A DNA stretch of 56,741 nucleotides from Croceicoccus estronivorus (GCF_001625325.1 NZ_JRQQ01000015.1:1-56741); one strand, 5' to 3'; shown: positions 8,766 through 16,726, counted from the stretch's first letter. Notes: generated from the letters alone by a model not told the origin. Numbers and translations: made by a program.

Positions 8766-10172
8766 CTAGAGGCCGACCCGCATGGCCCGGCTCGACCATG
8801 GCAGGCCGACCAGCAGACCGGCGAACATTCCCGGCAAACCTTCGTAGAGCATGTCCTGCAGGCCCGCCTGACGCCAGGCGAGCGCAACGCCAATTCCAGC
8901 CAGCATCATTATGATGGCGCGGATCTGGCTCACCTGTCGGCCTATCGCGAGCAGGATCAGCAGTGGACCGAAAGTGACGGCCAGTGTCGACCAGGCCAGG
9001 ATGACGAGATCGAATACGCTCGAATTGTCGGAAATCGCGATACCAAGTGCAAGAATCGTGACCCCGGCAGTGGCGAGTTTCATCAAGGCCGGATGTTCGA
9101 TCCGTTCGGGCAGGAGATCGTGTGTAAGTGCGGCGGAACAGCTCAGCACCAGCGAGTCAGCCGTAGACATGGTCGCCGCGAAGACTCCGGCCAAAATTAC
9201 GCCGACCAGGAACGGCGACAGCAAATGGCGTGCCATTGTCGGCAAGGCCATTTCCGGGTCGAGCCCGCCCAGTTGGGGCAGGTGCAGGCGCGCGAGCATT
9301 CCGGCCATAGTCGCAAGGGCATAGAAGGCCGTGAAGAAGCCGTAATACCACGCCCGCGCGGATGTCATATGGGTGGCGTTGTCCAGTGCCATGAAACGGA
9401 CCATGACGTGAGGCTGGCCGATTACGCTCAGCCCGGCGAACAGCCATCCGAGAATGAACAGGGCGAGGCCGGGCAGACCGGGCGTGATGAGGTCCGGCGG
9501 TGTCAGGTCGAAATAGCCGGGGATTGCCTGCCATTCGGCAACCGTGTGACCTATGCCACCCAGTGCCGACACGCCCGCGAATACGAGAATGGCCATGGCG
9601 ATGACCATGACCGCGCTTTGTGCGACGTCGGTCCATATGGAAGCACGTATTCCGCCGGCAATGGAATAGGCCAGCACCATCGCGGCGACGATCCATGCAC
9701 CGGTCGTGCGATCCCAGCCCAGCACCCCTTCGAGGGCCTTGCCGCCGGCGGCGATCTGCGCCGCCGCATAGGCGCCCAGGAATAACACTGTGACCAACGC
9801 GGCAATGCGGCGCCATGCCTGCATGTCCGTCCCGTTCCAGCGTGCGAGTACGGCACCGAACGAGGCTTCGCCCGTTTGTTCGGTCGCAACGCGCAGACGC
9901 CTGTGAATGAACAGGGAGGCGAGGAAATCCCCGGCGATCCACCCGAACATGAGCCAGATGGAGGCGAGGCCGACGGCGTAGGTGTAGCCGATCACTCCGA
10001 TGAACATGTAGCCGCTGTTGTTCGTGGCAACTGCCGACAGCCCGACGAACATTGGCGAAACCGTCCGGCTTGCAAGATAATAGTCCTGCCTGTCCCCTCG
10101 GGCCTGTCTGGCCGAAGCGAGCCCGATTCCGAGAAAGAGGATCAGGAACCCGAGGAAACTGGCAATGACCAT
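8766..10172 (-). CDS. Sodium:solute symporter, probable compatible-solute importer
   Basis: This 468-residue integral membrane protein has about 12-13 hydrophobic segments and SSS-family signatures such as DYYLASRTVSP, followed by NNSGYMFIG at about residues 30-60. Its ATG overlaps the ectD stop by one base (TGATG), so translation is coupled to the ectoine operon. SSS relatives such as PutP and OpuE import proline or other osmolytes with Na+. The position points to uptake, or recapture after leakage, of ectoine or hydroxyectoine. The fold is clear from the sequence; the ligand is inferred from context. Confidence 0.88.
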   Translation of the reverse strand: MVIASFLGFLILFLGIGLASARQARGDRQDYYLASRTVSPMFVGLSAVATNNSGYMFIGVIGYTYAVGLASIWLMFGWIAGDFLASLFIHRRLRVATEQTGEASFGAVLARWNGTDMQAWRRIAALVTVLFLGAYAAAQIAAGGKALEGVLGWDRTTGAWIVAAMVLAYSIAGGIRASIWTDVAQSAVMVIAMAILVFAGVSALGGIGHTVAEWQAIPGYFDLTPPDLITPGLPGLALFILGWLFAGLSVIGQPHVMVRFMALDNATHMTSARAWYYGFFTAFYALATMAGMLARLHLPQLGGLDPEMALPTMARHLLSPFLVGVILAGVFAATMSTADSLVLSCSAALTHDLLPERIEHPALMKLATAGVTILALGIAISDNSSVFDLVILAWSTLAVTFGPLLILLAIGRQVSQIRAIIMMLAGIGVALAWRQAGLQDMLYEGLPGMFAGLLVGLPWSSRAMRVGL

Positions 10173-11104
10173 CAGCGGCGATCTGCCCCGGCAAGCGGTC
10201 CGTCGACCGGGGTTATGGGAGTGACTTTGCGCGAGGCGATAAAGTCGGGACGCGGGTTTTCGGGCCCGAACGGCTTCACCAGCCGATTGGATACCGCATT
10301 GAAGACGAAAAACGCGTTGGAGCGCGGAAACGGCGTAATATTCCCGTTGGAACCGTGCATGACGTTGCAGTCGAAGATCACGACGCTGCCGGGCAGGCCG
10401 ACCGGTGCGGTAATGCCGTGCTCTGTCGCCAGTTCGGCAAGGCTATATTCGTCGGGAACGCCGTAATCCTGCTTCCTGAGCGATTGCTTGTAGTGATCTT
10501 CCGGCGTTTCGCCGACGCAACTTAGGTATGTGCGATGTGATCCGGGGATCAGCATCAACGGGCCATTGTTCGGTGTGTTTTCCGCCAGCAGGACGGAAAT
10601 CGACAAGGCCCGCATGCGCGGCATGCCATCTTCCACGTGCCAGGTTTCAAAGTCGGAATGCCAGTAGAATTCCTTGCCCTGAAAGCCCGGCTTGTAGTTC
10701 AGGCGTGACTGGTGGACGTAGACTTCGTCATCCAGCAGGAACGAAGCGGCGCCTGCCAGGCGCTGATCTTCCGCCAGCCGACGCATCAGTGCGCTCTGTT
10801 CGTGGATCGCGAAGATCGAACGCACTTCGTCGCTTCCGGGTTCGAGTATCAGCGTTTCATCGTCCAACGTGGCGGGATCGCCCAGAAGCGTACCGGCCTC
10901 CTGCTGGAGCAGGGTCACTTCCTCTTCCGTGAAGACTTCCGGCAGGACGAGGAAGCCGTCACGGTCGAAGCTGGCGGCTTGTTCGGCGCTCAACGGAGCC
11001 CCTTCGTGCCATTGGCCATGAAAAACGGGGTCGATCCGCTCGCGCCGCTCCGGCCGCGCGGCGAAGCGCGATGGATAAAGGTCGATCGGAGACTGATCCG
11101 TCAT
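10172..11104 (-). CDS. ectD: Ectoine 5-hydroxylase
   Basis: EctD converts ectoine to 5-hydroxyectoine with O2 and 2-oxoglutarate. The 310-residue protein contains the family signature WHSDFETWHVEDGMP. Iron ligands are H149 and D151 there, plus H250 in CNVMHGSNG, and the RSNAFFVFNAVSN segment supplies 2-oxoglutarate contacts. Length and ligand spacing match characterised EctD enzymes. I chose the ATG at 11104, four bases past the ectC stop, because a GGAGGAGG ribosome site lies inside the end of ectC; an extension upstream would only read through ectC in another frame. It is the fourth gene of the ect operon. Confidence 0.97.
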   Translation of the reverse strand: MTDQSPIDLYPSRFAARPERRERIDPVFHGQWHEGAPLSAEQAASFDRDGFLVLPEVFTEEEVTLLQQEAGTLLGDPATLDDETLILEPGSDEVRSIFAIHEQSALMRRLAEDQRLAGAASFLLDDEVYVHQSRLNYKPGFQGKEFYWHSDFETWHVEDGMPRMRALSISVLLAENTPNNGPLMLIPGSHRTYLSCVGETPEDHYKQSLRKQDYGVPDEYSLAELATEHGITAPVGLPGSVVIFDCNVMHGSNGNITPFPRSNAFFVFNAVSNRLVKPFGPENPRPDFIASRKVTPITPVDGPLAGADRR

Positions 11105-11108
11105 GCCT

Positions 11109-11510
11109 TCAGGCCTCCTCCGCCAATGCGGGGTCGGCCGGATAAGCGCCGGTTTCGTCATGCACTTCCTTGCCGGTGACCGGTGGATTGAACACGCAGG
11201 CCGTCAGGATGTCCGTTTCGGGGCGGACGATATGCAGGTCGTTGTTGTTCAGGGCATAGAGGGTGCCCGGCCGCAATTCGTGCGTCTCACCGGTGGCCAG
11301 ATCTTCGATCGTGCCCGTGCCCTTCAGAACCATCACCGCTTCGAGATGGTTCTGATAGTGCATCTTCAGTTCGGAACCGGCGTAGAGCTTCGTGATGTGA
11401 AACGAAAAGCCCATGCCGTCGTCTTTCAACAGCATGCGGGCGCTCTCCCACCCGTCTGACTTTACGTTGAGGTCGGAAGCGCGAGTTTCGCGCAAGGTTC
11501 GGATAAGCAT
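11109..11510 (-). CDS. ectC: L-ectoine synthase
   Basis: EctC closes the ring of N-gamma-acetyl-2,4-diaminobutyrate to give ectoine. The 133-residue cupin starts MLIRTLRE and contains the conserved [18 protein letters not shown] region, the metal and substrate ligands in [13 protein letters not shown], and the C-terminal FNPPVTG motif. All of these are typical of the family, as is the length. An AAGGA ribosome site precedes the ATG. It sits 12 bases after ectB and just before ectD in a tight operon. Confidence 0.97.
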   Translation of the reverse strand: MLIRTLRETRASDLNVKSDGWESARMLLKDDGMGFSFHITKLYAGSELKMHYQNHLEAVMVLKGTGTIEDLATGETHELRPGTLYALNNNDLHIVRPETDILTACVFNPPVTGKEVHDETGAYPADPALAEEA

Positions 11511-11522
11511 GTCTGGAATTCC

Positions 11523-12824
11523 TTATGCGGCCGCCCCGAGCACCGGGGACATGGCCAGATCGATACATTTGTCGAGGATATCGAGGCCCGCGGTCAGTTC
11601 GCTGTCCTCGATGGTAAGCGGGGCAAGAACCTTCACAATCTGATCGTGCGCGCCGCTGGTTTCGATCACCAGGCCGCGTTCGAAGGCCTGGGCGCAGACG
11701 GCGCTGGCGGTTTCGCCGTCGCCCATGTCGATTCCCTGCATCATCCCGCGCCCGCAAGTCGTGAGACCGTGCCTGCTGGCGATAGTCGACAGACGATCCC
11801 CGAGGATTTCAGAGCGCCTTGCGATGTCTTCCTCGAATGAGTCGTTCTGCCAGAAATGGCGCAAGGTAGCAGTGGCGGTCACGAACGCGTGGTTGTTGCC
11901 GCGGAAAGTCCCGTTGTGTTCGCCCGGGGACCAGATATCGAGGTCGGGCCGGAACAGCGTCAGCGCGAACGGCAGGCCCATGCCGGACAGGGACTTCGCC
12001 AAAGTGACGATGTCGGGCGTAAAGCCCATGGATTCGAAGCTGAAGAAGCTGCCGGTGCGGCCGCAACCGGCCTGGATGTCGTCGATGATCAACAAAGCGC
12101 CATGGCGCTTTGCGATCCTGGCGATCGAACGGAGCCATTCAGGCGATGCGACATTGAGGCCGCCTTCGCCCTGAACAGTTTCGACGAGGATCGCTGCCGG
12201 CGCATCCAGTCCGCTGGAAGGATCGGACAGACGCTGCTCGAGCAACTCCGCAGTGTCGACATCAGGGCCGAAATAGCCGTCGAACGGTTCATGCGAGACA
12301 TGGTTGAGCGGCACACCCGCGCCGCTGCGCTTGCCGGCGTTGCCGGTGCAGGCGAGGGCGCCCAGAGTCATGCCGTGGAATCCGTTGGTGAAAGCGATCA
12401 CCATTTCGCGTCCGGTCACTTTCCGCGCGAGCTTGATCGCTGCTTCAACCGCGTTCGTGCCGGTCGGCCCGGTAAACATGGCCCGGTAGTCGAGCCCGCG
12501 CGGCTTCAGAATGACGTTTTCGAATGTTTCGAGGAAATCGGTCTTGGCGCTCGTGTACAGATCGAGGCCGTGGGTAACGCCGTCGCTGGCGATATAGTCG
12601 AGCAAAGCCTCTTTCAGTACGGGATGGTTGTGCCCGTAATTGAGCGAGGAGCAGCCCGACAGAAAATCGAGATAGCGCCCGCCCTCGCTGTCATGCATCC
12701 AGGCGCCCTTGGCGCTGGTGAACTCGCGTGGCATGGCGCGGGCGTAGCTCCGGACACGGGACTCCCTCCGCTCGTAAATAGCGGTTTCGGGACGTTTTCG
12801 GGTCGGTTTAGGAGTAATCGTCAT
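11523..12824 (-). CDS. ectB: Diaminobutyrate--2-oxoglutarate transaminase
   Basis: EctB makes L-2,4-diaminobutyrate from aspartate semialdehyde using glutamate as amino donor. The 433-residue protein is a class III, PLP-dependent aminotransferase. It has TGPTGTNAVEAA (phosphate cup), FTNGFHGMT, the DDIQAGCGRTG segment holding the PLP-binding aspartate, and the Schiff-base lysine at 277 in LAKSLSGMGLP. The SGCSSLNYGHNHP segment is also EctB-like. The ATG at 12824 has a GAGGAAG ribosome site. It lies 27 bases downstream of ectA. Confidence 0.96.
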   Translation of the reverse strand: MTITPKPTRKRPETAIYERRESRVRSYARAMPREFTSAKGAWMHDSEGGRYLDFLSGCSSLNYGHNHPVLKEALLDYIASDGVTHGLDLYTSAKTDFLETFENVILKPRGLDYRAMFTGPTGTNAVEAAIKLARKVTGREMVIAFTNGFHGMTLGALACTGNAGKRSGAGVPLNHVSHEPFDGYFGPDVDTAELLEQRLSDPSSGLDAPAAILVETVQGEGGLNVASPEWLRSIARIAKRHGALLIIDDIQAGCGRTGSFFSFESMGFTPDIVTLAKSLSGMGLPFALTLFRPDLDIWSPGEHNGTFRGNNHAFVTATATLRHFWQNDSFEEDIARRSEILGDRLSTIASRHGLTTCGRGMMQGIDMGDGETASAVCAQAFERGLVIETSGAHDQIVKVLAPLTIEDSELTAGLDILDKCIDLAMSPVLGAAA

Positions 12825-12851
12825 GGAAGTATCTTCCTCTCGATAAGTGTT

Positions 12852-13409
12852 TCAGGGCGTCAGAGGCCCAATCGCGATTTGCCATTCGCTGTCGTGTTTG
12901 CCGGCGAAATGGCGGTCGCGGTCGAACAGTTCGCTTTCGTTGAGCGGGGCGTCGTGCCTGTTGGCCCAGTTGCGGAACATGGCCCGCGATGCGTCGTTGT
13001 CGCGCGTGACAGTCGTCAGGACATGCGTGACGCCCGTCGCTTCGTCACGCTCCAGCAGGCCGTCGAGCATCTTCCCTGCGAGCCCCCGTCCGCGCTGGGA
13101 CGAAGACACGGCAACCTGCCAGACGAAGAAGCGGCTGGCGTCTTGAGGGAGGCGATAGCCCGAAATCCAGCCGACGACCTTGCCGTCGCATTCCGCCACA
13201 ATGCATGTGTCCGAGAAATGCGAGCATTGCAGAAGGTTGCAATAGGCAGAGTTGGGATCGAGCGGCGGACAGGATGCGATCAGGGCGGTCACTGCCGGGC
13301 CATCTTCCGCCACAGGTTTGCGAAACCGTATTGGCGGATTGCTGGATGTTGCCGTGTCCGACGGCCCACTCTCGGCTGCCGGTACGGACGATGCAACGTC
13401 ACTATGAAT
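12852..13409 (-). CDS. ectA: L-2,4-diaminobutyric acid acetyltransferase, apparently with an ATT start
   Basis: EctA acetylates diaminobutyrate at the gamma nitrogen with acetyl-CoA. The GNAT fold is clear: LDPNSAYCNLLQCSHFSDT, a WQVAVSSSQRGRGLAGKML acetyl-CoA loop and a VTRDNDASRAMF segment. The conserved family N-terminus IRFRKPVAEDG is encoded upstream of the first GTG in frame (13311-13313). Between that GTG and the preceding in-frame TGA there is no ATG, GTG or TTG. An ATT at 13407-13409 lies 8 bases from GGAGG (13418-13422 on the other strand) and gives a 185-residue protein of normal EctA length. I annotate this start. The alternatives are the GTG at 13313, which would lose the first beta strand, or a sequence error. 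Confidence 0.85.
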   Translation of the reverse strand: MHSDVASSVPAAESGPSDTATSSNPPIRFRKPVAEDGPAVTALIASCPPLDPNSAYCNLLQCSHFSDTCIVAECDGKVVGWISGYRLPQDASRFFVWQVAVSSSQRGRGLAGKMLDGLLERDEATGVTHVLTTVTRDNDASRAMFRNWANRHDAPLNESELFDRDRHFAGKHDSEWQIAIGPLTP

Positions 13410-13412
13410 TAG

Positions 13413-13442
13413 TTCACCCTCCGAAGCGTTATTCTGTTCACC
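13413..13442 (-). promoter_or_regulatory. ectA: ectA ribosome site and repeated TTCACC boxes
   Basis: Two copies of TTCACC (13413-13418 and 13437-13442), 24 bases apart, flank the GGAGG ribosome site of ectA; read on the coding strand they are GGTGAACAG and GGTGAACTA. They could be contacts for the divergent EctR-like regulator, or chance. The GGAGG at 13418-13422 is placed to start translation at the ATT codon and not at any in-frame ATG, GTG or TTG. Confidence 0.4.
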
Positions 13443-13532
13443 TCAAGGCGGAGTCGGCCCCGCCGCGCGGCCATATGGCCCTAATATGTTGTTTTTTCAA
13501 CCGCAGGAGTGTCCACCAGCCTGTCAGATATG

Positions 13533-13572
13533 CTTTGAAACCCGAAATTACCCTTTGAAAATCGAAATATAA
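13533..13572 (+). repeat. Two tandem 20-bp CTTTGAAAnnCGAAAT repeats, likely regulator site
   Basis: CTTTGAAACCCGAAAT begins at 13533 and CTTTGAAAATCGAAAT begins at 13553, exactly 20 bases (about two helical turns) apart; 14 of 16 core positions match. They lie between the divergent ectA and ectR-like genes and run into a TATAAT hexamer. This is the arrangement expected of a binding site for a MarR-type autoregulator, but no known EctR box was compared. Confidence 0.5.
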
Positions 13573-13573
13573 T
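13568..13573 (+). promoter_or_regulatory. TATAAT -10 element ahead of the ectR-like gene
   Basis: A perfect TATAAT overlaps the end of the second 20-bp repeat, 40 bases before the ATG at 13613. No good -35 hexamer stands at 16-18 bases. A regulator bound at the repeats would cover this promoter, which suggests autoregulation. Confidence 0.4.
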
Positions 13574-13612
13574 CAGTGTGGAAATGTGTGGGAGAGAAGC
13601 TAATTTGCGGCT

Positions 13613-14098
13613 ATGGAAACGGCGATCGCCACAGAAACCCTGCGTGCCTTGCGCCGCATTCTCCGCGCATCGGAACTGAGCAGCCGGAAGCTTGCCGCTG
13701 CCACAGGGCTCGCGCCTTCGCAGTTGCTCGTGCTGCAAGAGGTGGGACGACGTGGAGAGGCGACCCCCACCGGTATCGCCAGCGCCCTGAACTTCGGCCA
13801 GGCGACCATTACGAATATCGTCGATCGCCTTGTCGCGGCGGGCTATCTTTCCCGCACTCGCGCAGATTTTGACCGGCGGCGGATGCTGCTGCACGTAACC
13901 GATGCCGGCAAGGCCACCCTCGAAAACGCACCCGATCTGCTGCAGAACAGGTTCAGGGACGACTTCGGTTCGCTCCCCGCGTGGGAACAGGCGATGATTC
14001 TCGCTGCGCTTGAACGGCTGGCCGAAGTGCTGGGAGCCGACGATATCGATGCCGCGCCGCTCATTGATGCCGGGACGATCCAGCCGCCTGACCGTTAA
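13613..14098 (+). CDS. ectR: MarR-family regulator of the ectoine operon (EctR-like)
   Basis: This 161-residue winged-helix protein has a MarR core: TGLAPSQLLVLQEVG, helix-turn-helix ASALNFGQATITNIVDRLVAAG at about residues 58-79, and the wing RTRADFDRRRMLLHVTDAG. Its C-terminus LGADDIDAAPLIDAG resembles the EctR subgroup that is found next to ect genes and represses or tunes them. It is divergent from ectA across a 203-base region holding two tandem repeats. The ATG at 13613 is forced, because a stop lies four codons upstream. Its ribosome site is poor, so expression is probably low. The ligand and the direction of control are unknown. Confidence 0.85.
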   Translation: METAIATETLRALRRILRASELSSRKLAAATGLAPSQLLVLQEVGRRGEATPTGIASALNFGQATITNIVDRLVAAGYLSRTRADFDRRRMLLHVTDAGKATLENAPDLLQNRFRDDFGSLPAWEQAMILAALERLAEVLGADDIDAAPLIDAGTIQPPDR

Positions 14099-14115
14099 TG
14101 GCCTGAACGTTAATG
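14086..14115 (+). repeat. 15-bp tandem duplication across the ectR stop codon
   Basis: GCCTGACCGTTAATG (14086-14100) is followed directly by GCCTGAACGTTAATG (14101-14115), with one mismatch. The unit is 15 bases, so the copy keeps the frame and supplies a second in-frame TAA after the ectR stop. It looks like a recent slippage event with no coding effect. Confidence 0.75.
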
Positions 14116-14184
14116 GGGTGACGGGGGCGGTCGTCCAAGTTAGGACCGCGGGCAATAGATGACCAATTTGGAGAAGGAAGTTCG

Positions 14185-14871
14185 ATGGCGCGCAATGTTG
14201 TTGTGACGGGTGGTTTCGGGGCTCTGGGCAGAGTCGTTGCGGATACGTTCAAAGCGCAGGGGGACACGGTTGCACGGGTCGATTTCGCGCCGTCCGCACC
14301 GGATGGGTCCGGTGGAGACCTCGATTTTGCAGGCGTCGACCTGACCGATGGCGAGGCGTGCCAGCAACTTGTCGCCAAGATTGTCGACAAGCTCGGTGGC
14401 ATTGATGTGCTGGTCAATATCGCAGGCGGCTTTACCTGGGAAACGCTGGGCGACGGGCACATGGACAGCTGGCGCCGGATGTTCACCATGAACGTGATGA
14501 CGGCAGCCACGATCACTCAGGCCGCGCTTGAGCCGATCAAGGCCAGTGCCGCGGGCCGCATCATCAACATCGGCGCTGGCGCCGCGATCAAAGCGGATAC
14601 CGGCATGGGGGCCTATGCGGCGTCGAAAGCCGGCGTGCATCGCCTGACCGAAGCGCTCGCTGCTGAACTGGCAGGCAGTTCGGTGACTGTAAATGCCGTA
14701 CTCCCGAGCATTATCGACACGCCCACCAACCGTGCGGATATGCCCGACGCCGATGTCAGCGAATGGGTAAAACCACAGGCGATTGCCGATGCCATCGCTT
14801 TCCTCGCATCGTCGGAAGCGCGCGCGATCAGCGGGGCGTTGATCCCTGTGACCCGCGGCGGCGAAGGCTGA
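14185..14871 (+). CDS. Short-chain dehydrogenase/reductase
   Basis: The 228-residue classical SDR has the cofactor motif TGGFGALGR at about residues 8-16, the structural NIAGG motif, a catalytic-serine region near NIGAGAAI, and the YAASK active site at about residues 150-154. The usual serine before YxxxK is not obvious. It would be a cytosolic NAD(P)-dependent oxidoreductase. A GAGAAGGAAG ribosome site precedes the ATG. It stands 86 bases after the ectR-like gene, in the same direction. The substrate is unknown and there is no clear reason to link it with ectoine synthesis. Confidence 0.88.
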   Translation: MARNVVVTGGFGALGRVVADTFKAQGDTVARVDFAPSAPDGSGGDLDFAGVDLTDGEACQQLVAKIVDKLGGIDVLVNIAGGFTWETLGDGHMDSWRRMFTMNVMTAATITQAALEPIKASAAGRIINIGAGAAIKADTGMGAYAASKAGVHRLTEALAAELAGSSVTVNAVLPSIIDTPTNRADMPDADVSEWVKPQAIADAIAFLASSEARAISGALIPVTRGGEG

Positions 14872-14987
14872 GGCAGGAACAGAGCAAGACGTAGGGAGAG
14901 CATTTTCTCCCGGCAGGGCACTTGCGAAGGTTCACCCTTCTCAGGTGCCCGCTTGACCGGATCGCCTGGTAGGGCCATCGGGATCCG

Positions 14988-16253
14988 GTGAGCGATTTGA
15001 CATCCCCCGAACGTCCGGCACCGGGCCGGTTTACCGCGCCCGGTTCGACTTTGGGCCCGTTTCGATTTCCGGCCTTTCGGGCGATCTGGATCGCCAACCT
15101 GTTTTCCAATGTCGGGTCCATGGTTCAGACGGTCGGGGCCGCATGGCTGATGACCGATCTGACCGATTCGCATCGGTTGATCGCGCTGGTGCAGGCATCG
15201 ACAACTTTGCCGCTGCTGCTGTTCGGAGTTATCGCGGGCGCAATCGCAGACAATTTCGATCGTCGGCGAGTTATGCTGGTTGCGCAGTTCGGGATGCTCG
15301 CCGCGTCGGGTCTGCTGGCGTTCGTGACCTTTGAAAAGCTGGTCAATCCCTACATTCTGCTGGCTTTGACGCTGACAGTCGGAATTGGCACCGCACTGAA
15401 TTCACCGGCGTGGCAGGCTTCTGTACGCGCTCAGGTCGGGCGCGAGGACCTGCCCCAGGCGATCAGTCTCAACACCATTGCTTTCAATCTGGCACGCAGT
15501 GTCGGTCCGGCGCTGGGCGGCCTGCTGATCTCATTATGGGATATCAGCCTGGCCTTCGCGGTGAACGCCTTGAGCTATATCTTGCTGATCGTCGTATTGT
15601 TGCGGTGGCGACCTCAGGTCGCGCCCCCCGTCAGGGGGCCGATGTTCGTTTCGATCATGGCGGGCCTGCGCTTCTGTCTGAGGTCACGGCCGGTCCGCAA
15701 GGTCTTGTTGCGTGGCGCTTCGATCGGGTTCGGGCTGTGTGCCTATCAGGCGCTGCTACCAGCCGTCGTACGGGATCAGCTGGGCGGCGGTGAGATCGGT
15801 TTCGGTATATTGCTCGGCATGTTCGGGATCAGTTCGATCATGAGCGCTCTGATCGTTGGGAAGGCCATGCGCAAACTGGGCACTGAAAAGGTGATTGGCC
15901 TAGGTACTCTGGCATTCGTCGCGGCGGAAATCACTCTGGCGTTCAGCCATAGCATGGCCATGGCCCTGTGTGCGGCCGTCTTGGGTGGAATTGGCTGGGT
16001 TCTCGCTCTCACCACGCTCAACGTGGCGATGCAGGTTCGTTCGCCCGAGGAAATTCTTGGGAGATGCCTGGCGTTTTATCAGGCCATTACGTTCGGCAGT
16101 ATGGCGCTGGGCGCCTGGGCATGGGGGGCGGTCGCAGATTGGCAAAGCCTCCCGCTCTCGTTGTTGACTGCGGCCGGTTGGCTGTTCGTTTCGCTTGTGC
16201 TCTTGCGGGTGTTCGTCCCTATGCCGCAGCGTGGGGAAGGCGTGCATCCCTAG
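14988..16253 (+). CDS. MFS transporter, EntS/DUF894-like exporter
   Basis: This 421-residue protein has 10-12 membrane segments. LFSNVGSMVQTVGAAWLMTDLTDS at the start of the membrane region, followed by DNFDRRRVMLVAQ in the loop between helices 2 and 3, is typical of the EntS/MFS_3 (DUF894) group of proton-driven drug or siderophore exporters. It begins with GTG at 14988. It precedes the arsenic operon but is separated from it by a palindromic promoter, so it is probably an independent gene. Substrate unknown. Confidence 0.88.
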   Translation: MSDLTSPERPAPGRFTAPGSTLGPFRFPAFRAIWIANLFSNVGSMVQTVGAAWLMTDLTDSHRLIALVQASTTLPLLLFGVIAGAIADNFDRRRVMLVAQFGMLAASGLLAFVTFEKLVNPYILLALTLTVGIGTALNSPAWQASVRAQVGREDLPQAISLNTIAFNLARSVGPALGGLLISLWDISLAFAVNALSYILLIVVLLRWRPQVAPPVRGPMFVSIMAGLRFCLRSRPVRKVLLRGASIGFGLCAYQALLPAVVRDQLGGGEIGFGILLGMFGISSIMSALIVGKAMRKLGTEKVIGLGTLAFVAAEITLAFSHSMAMALCAAVLGGIGWVLALTTLNVAMQVRSPEEILGRCLAFYQAITFGSMALGAWAWGAVADWQSLPLSLLTAAGWLFVSLVLLRVFVPMPQRGEGVHP

Positions 16254-16343
16254 CCGTCGCGGACTTGTCCGTTTGCCGCCCGCATTTCCGTTTTCATAGG
16301 TTCACTGTGTTTCGATGCTGCCCGGCAATCGGAGGGGATGGAC

Positions 16344-16393
16344 GTCACCTCAATGATTCGATAATATTGGAAATATCGAATCATTGAGGTGAC
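16344..16393. promoter_or_regulatory. Long perfect inverted repeat: probable ArsR operator and arsR leader hairpin
   Basis: Arms at 16344-16363 and 16374-16393 are perfect 20-bp reverse complements around a 10-base spacer. The inner part TTCGATAATATTGGAAATATCGAA resembles the AT-rich dyads bound by ArsR/SmtB proteins. The right arm also contains GAGGTGA, the ribosome site of arsR, and ends three bases before its ATG. The same element could therefore act as a DNA operator and as an mRNA hairpin hiding the ribosome site. Confidence 0.75.
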
Positions 16394-16396
16394 CCT

Positions 16397-16726
16397 ATGA
16401 CTCCTTCCGATGCCGTTACGGCGCTGGCTTCGCTGGCGCAGGAACATCGCCTCGCGATCTTCCGCATGTTGGTGCAGGCTGGCGCTGAAGGCTTGAGCGC
16501 AGGGGCAATTGCCGAACGATTGGGCGTGCCCCCCAGTTCGCTGTCGTTTCATCTCGCGCATCTGGCACGGGCAAACCTCGTCACGCAGGAGCGGCAATCG
16601 CGCAGCCTGATCTACCGGGCCGATTATGCCGCGATGAACCGGCTCGTCGCTTACCTGCTTGAAAATTGCTGTGCGGGAGAGACCTGCGCGGCCGATATCC
16701 AATCCCTGTTGGGAGCCTGTCGATGA
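16397..16726 (+). CDS. arsR: ArsR-family arsenic-responsive repressor
   Basis: The 109-residue winged-helix repressor has SLAQEHRLAIFRML, a recognition helix in VPPSSLSFHLAHLARA, and the beta wing QERQSRSLIYRAD. A C-terminal cysteine set, C91, C92 and C97, resembles the As(III) site of the ArsR type known from Acidithiobacillus ferrooxidans, in which three C-terminal cysteines bind arsenite and release DNA. It heads arsR-arsC-acr3 and overlaps arsC by four bases. It probably binds the palindrome directly upstream and represses its own operon until arsenite is present. Confidence 0.93.
   Translation: MTPSDAVTALASLAQEHRLAIFRMLVQAGAEGLSAGAIAERLGVPPSSLSFHLAHLARANLVTQERQSRSLIYRADYAAMNRLVAYLLENCCAGETCAADIQSLLGACR

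Noticed and set aside
8559-9785. 408-codon plus-strand frame opposite the sodium:solute symporter
   Set aside because: Composition is rich in R, H, G and Q without domain features; the minus strand gives a clear membrane transporter.
13398-13400. GTG just after the ectA ribosome site as the ectA start
   Set aside because: It has good spacing to GGAGG but is out of frame with the EctA protein; using it would require a frameshift for which I see no slippery sequence.
11856-13412. 518-codon open frame on the plus strand opposite ectA and ectB
   Set aside because: It mirrors two well-supported genes, has no ribosome site or family motif, and shows the arginine- and histidine-rich look of a GC-driven shadow frame.
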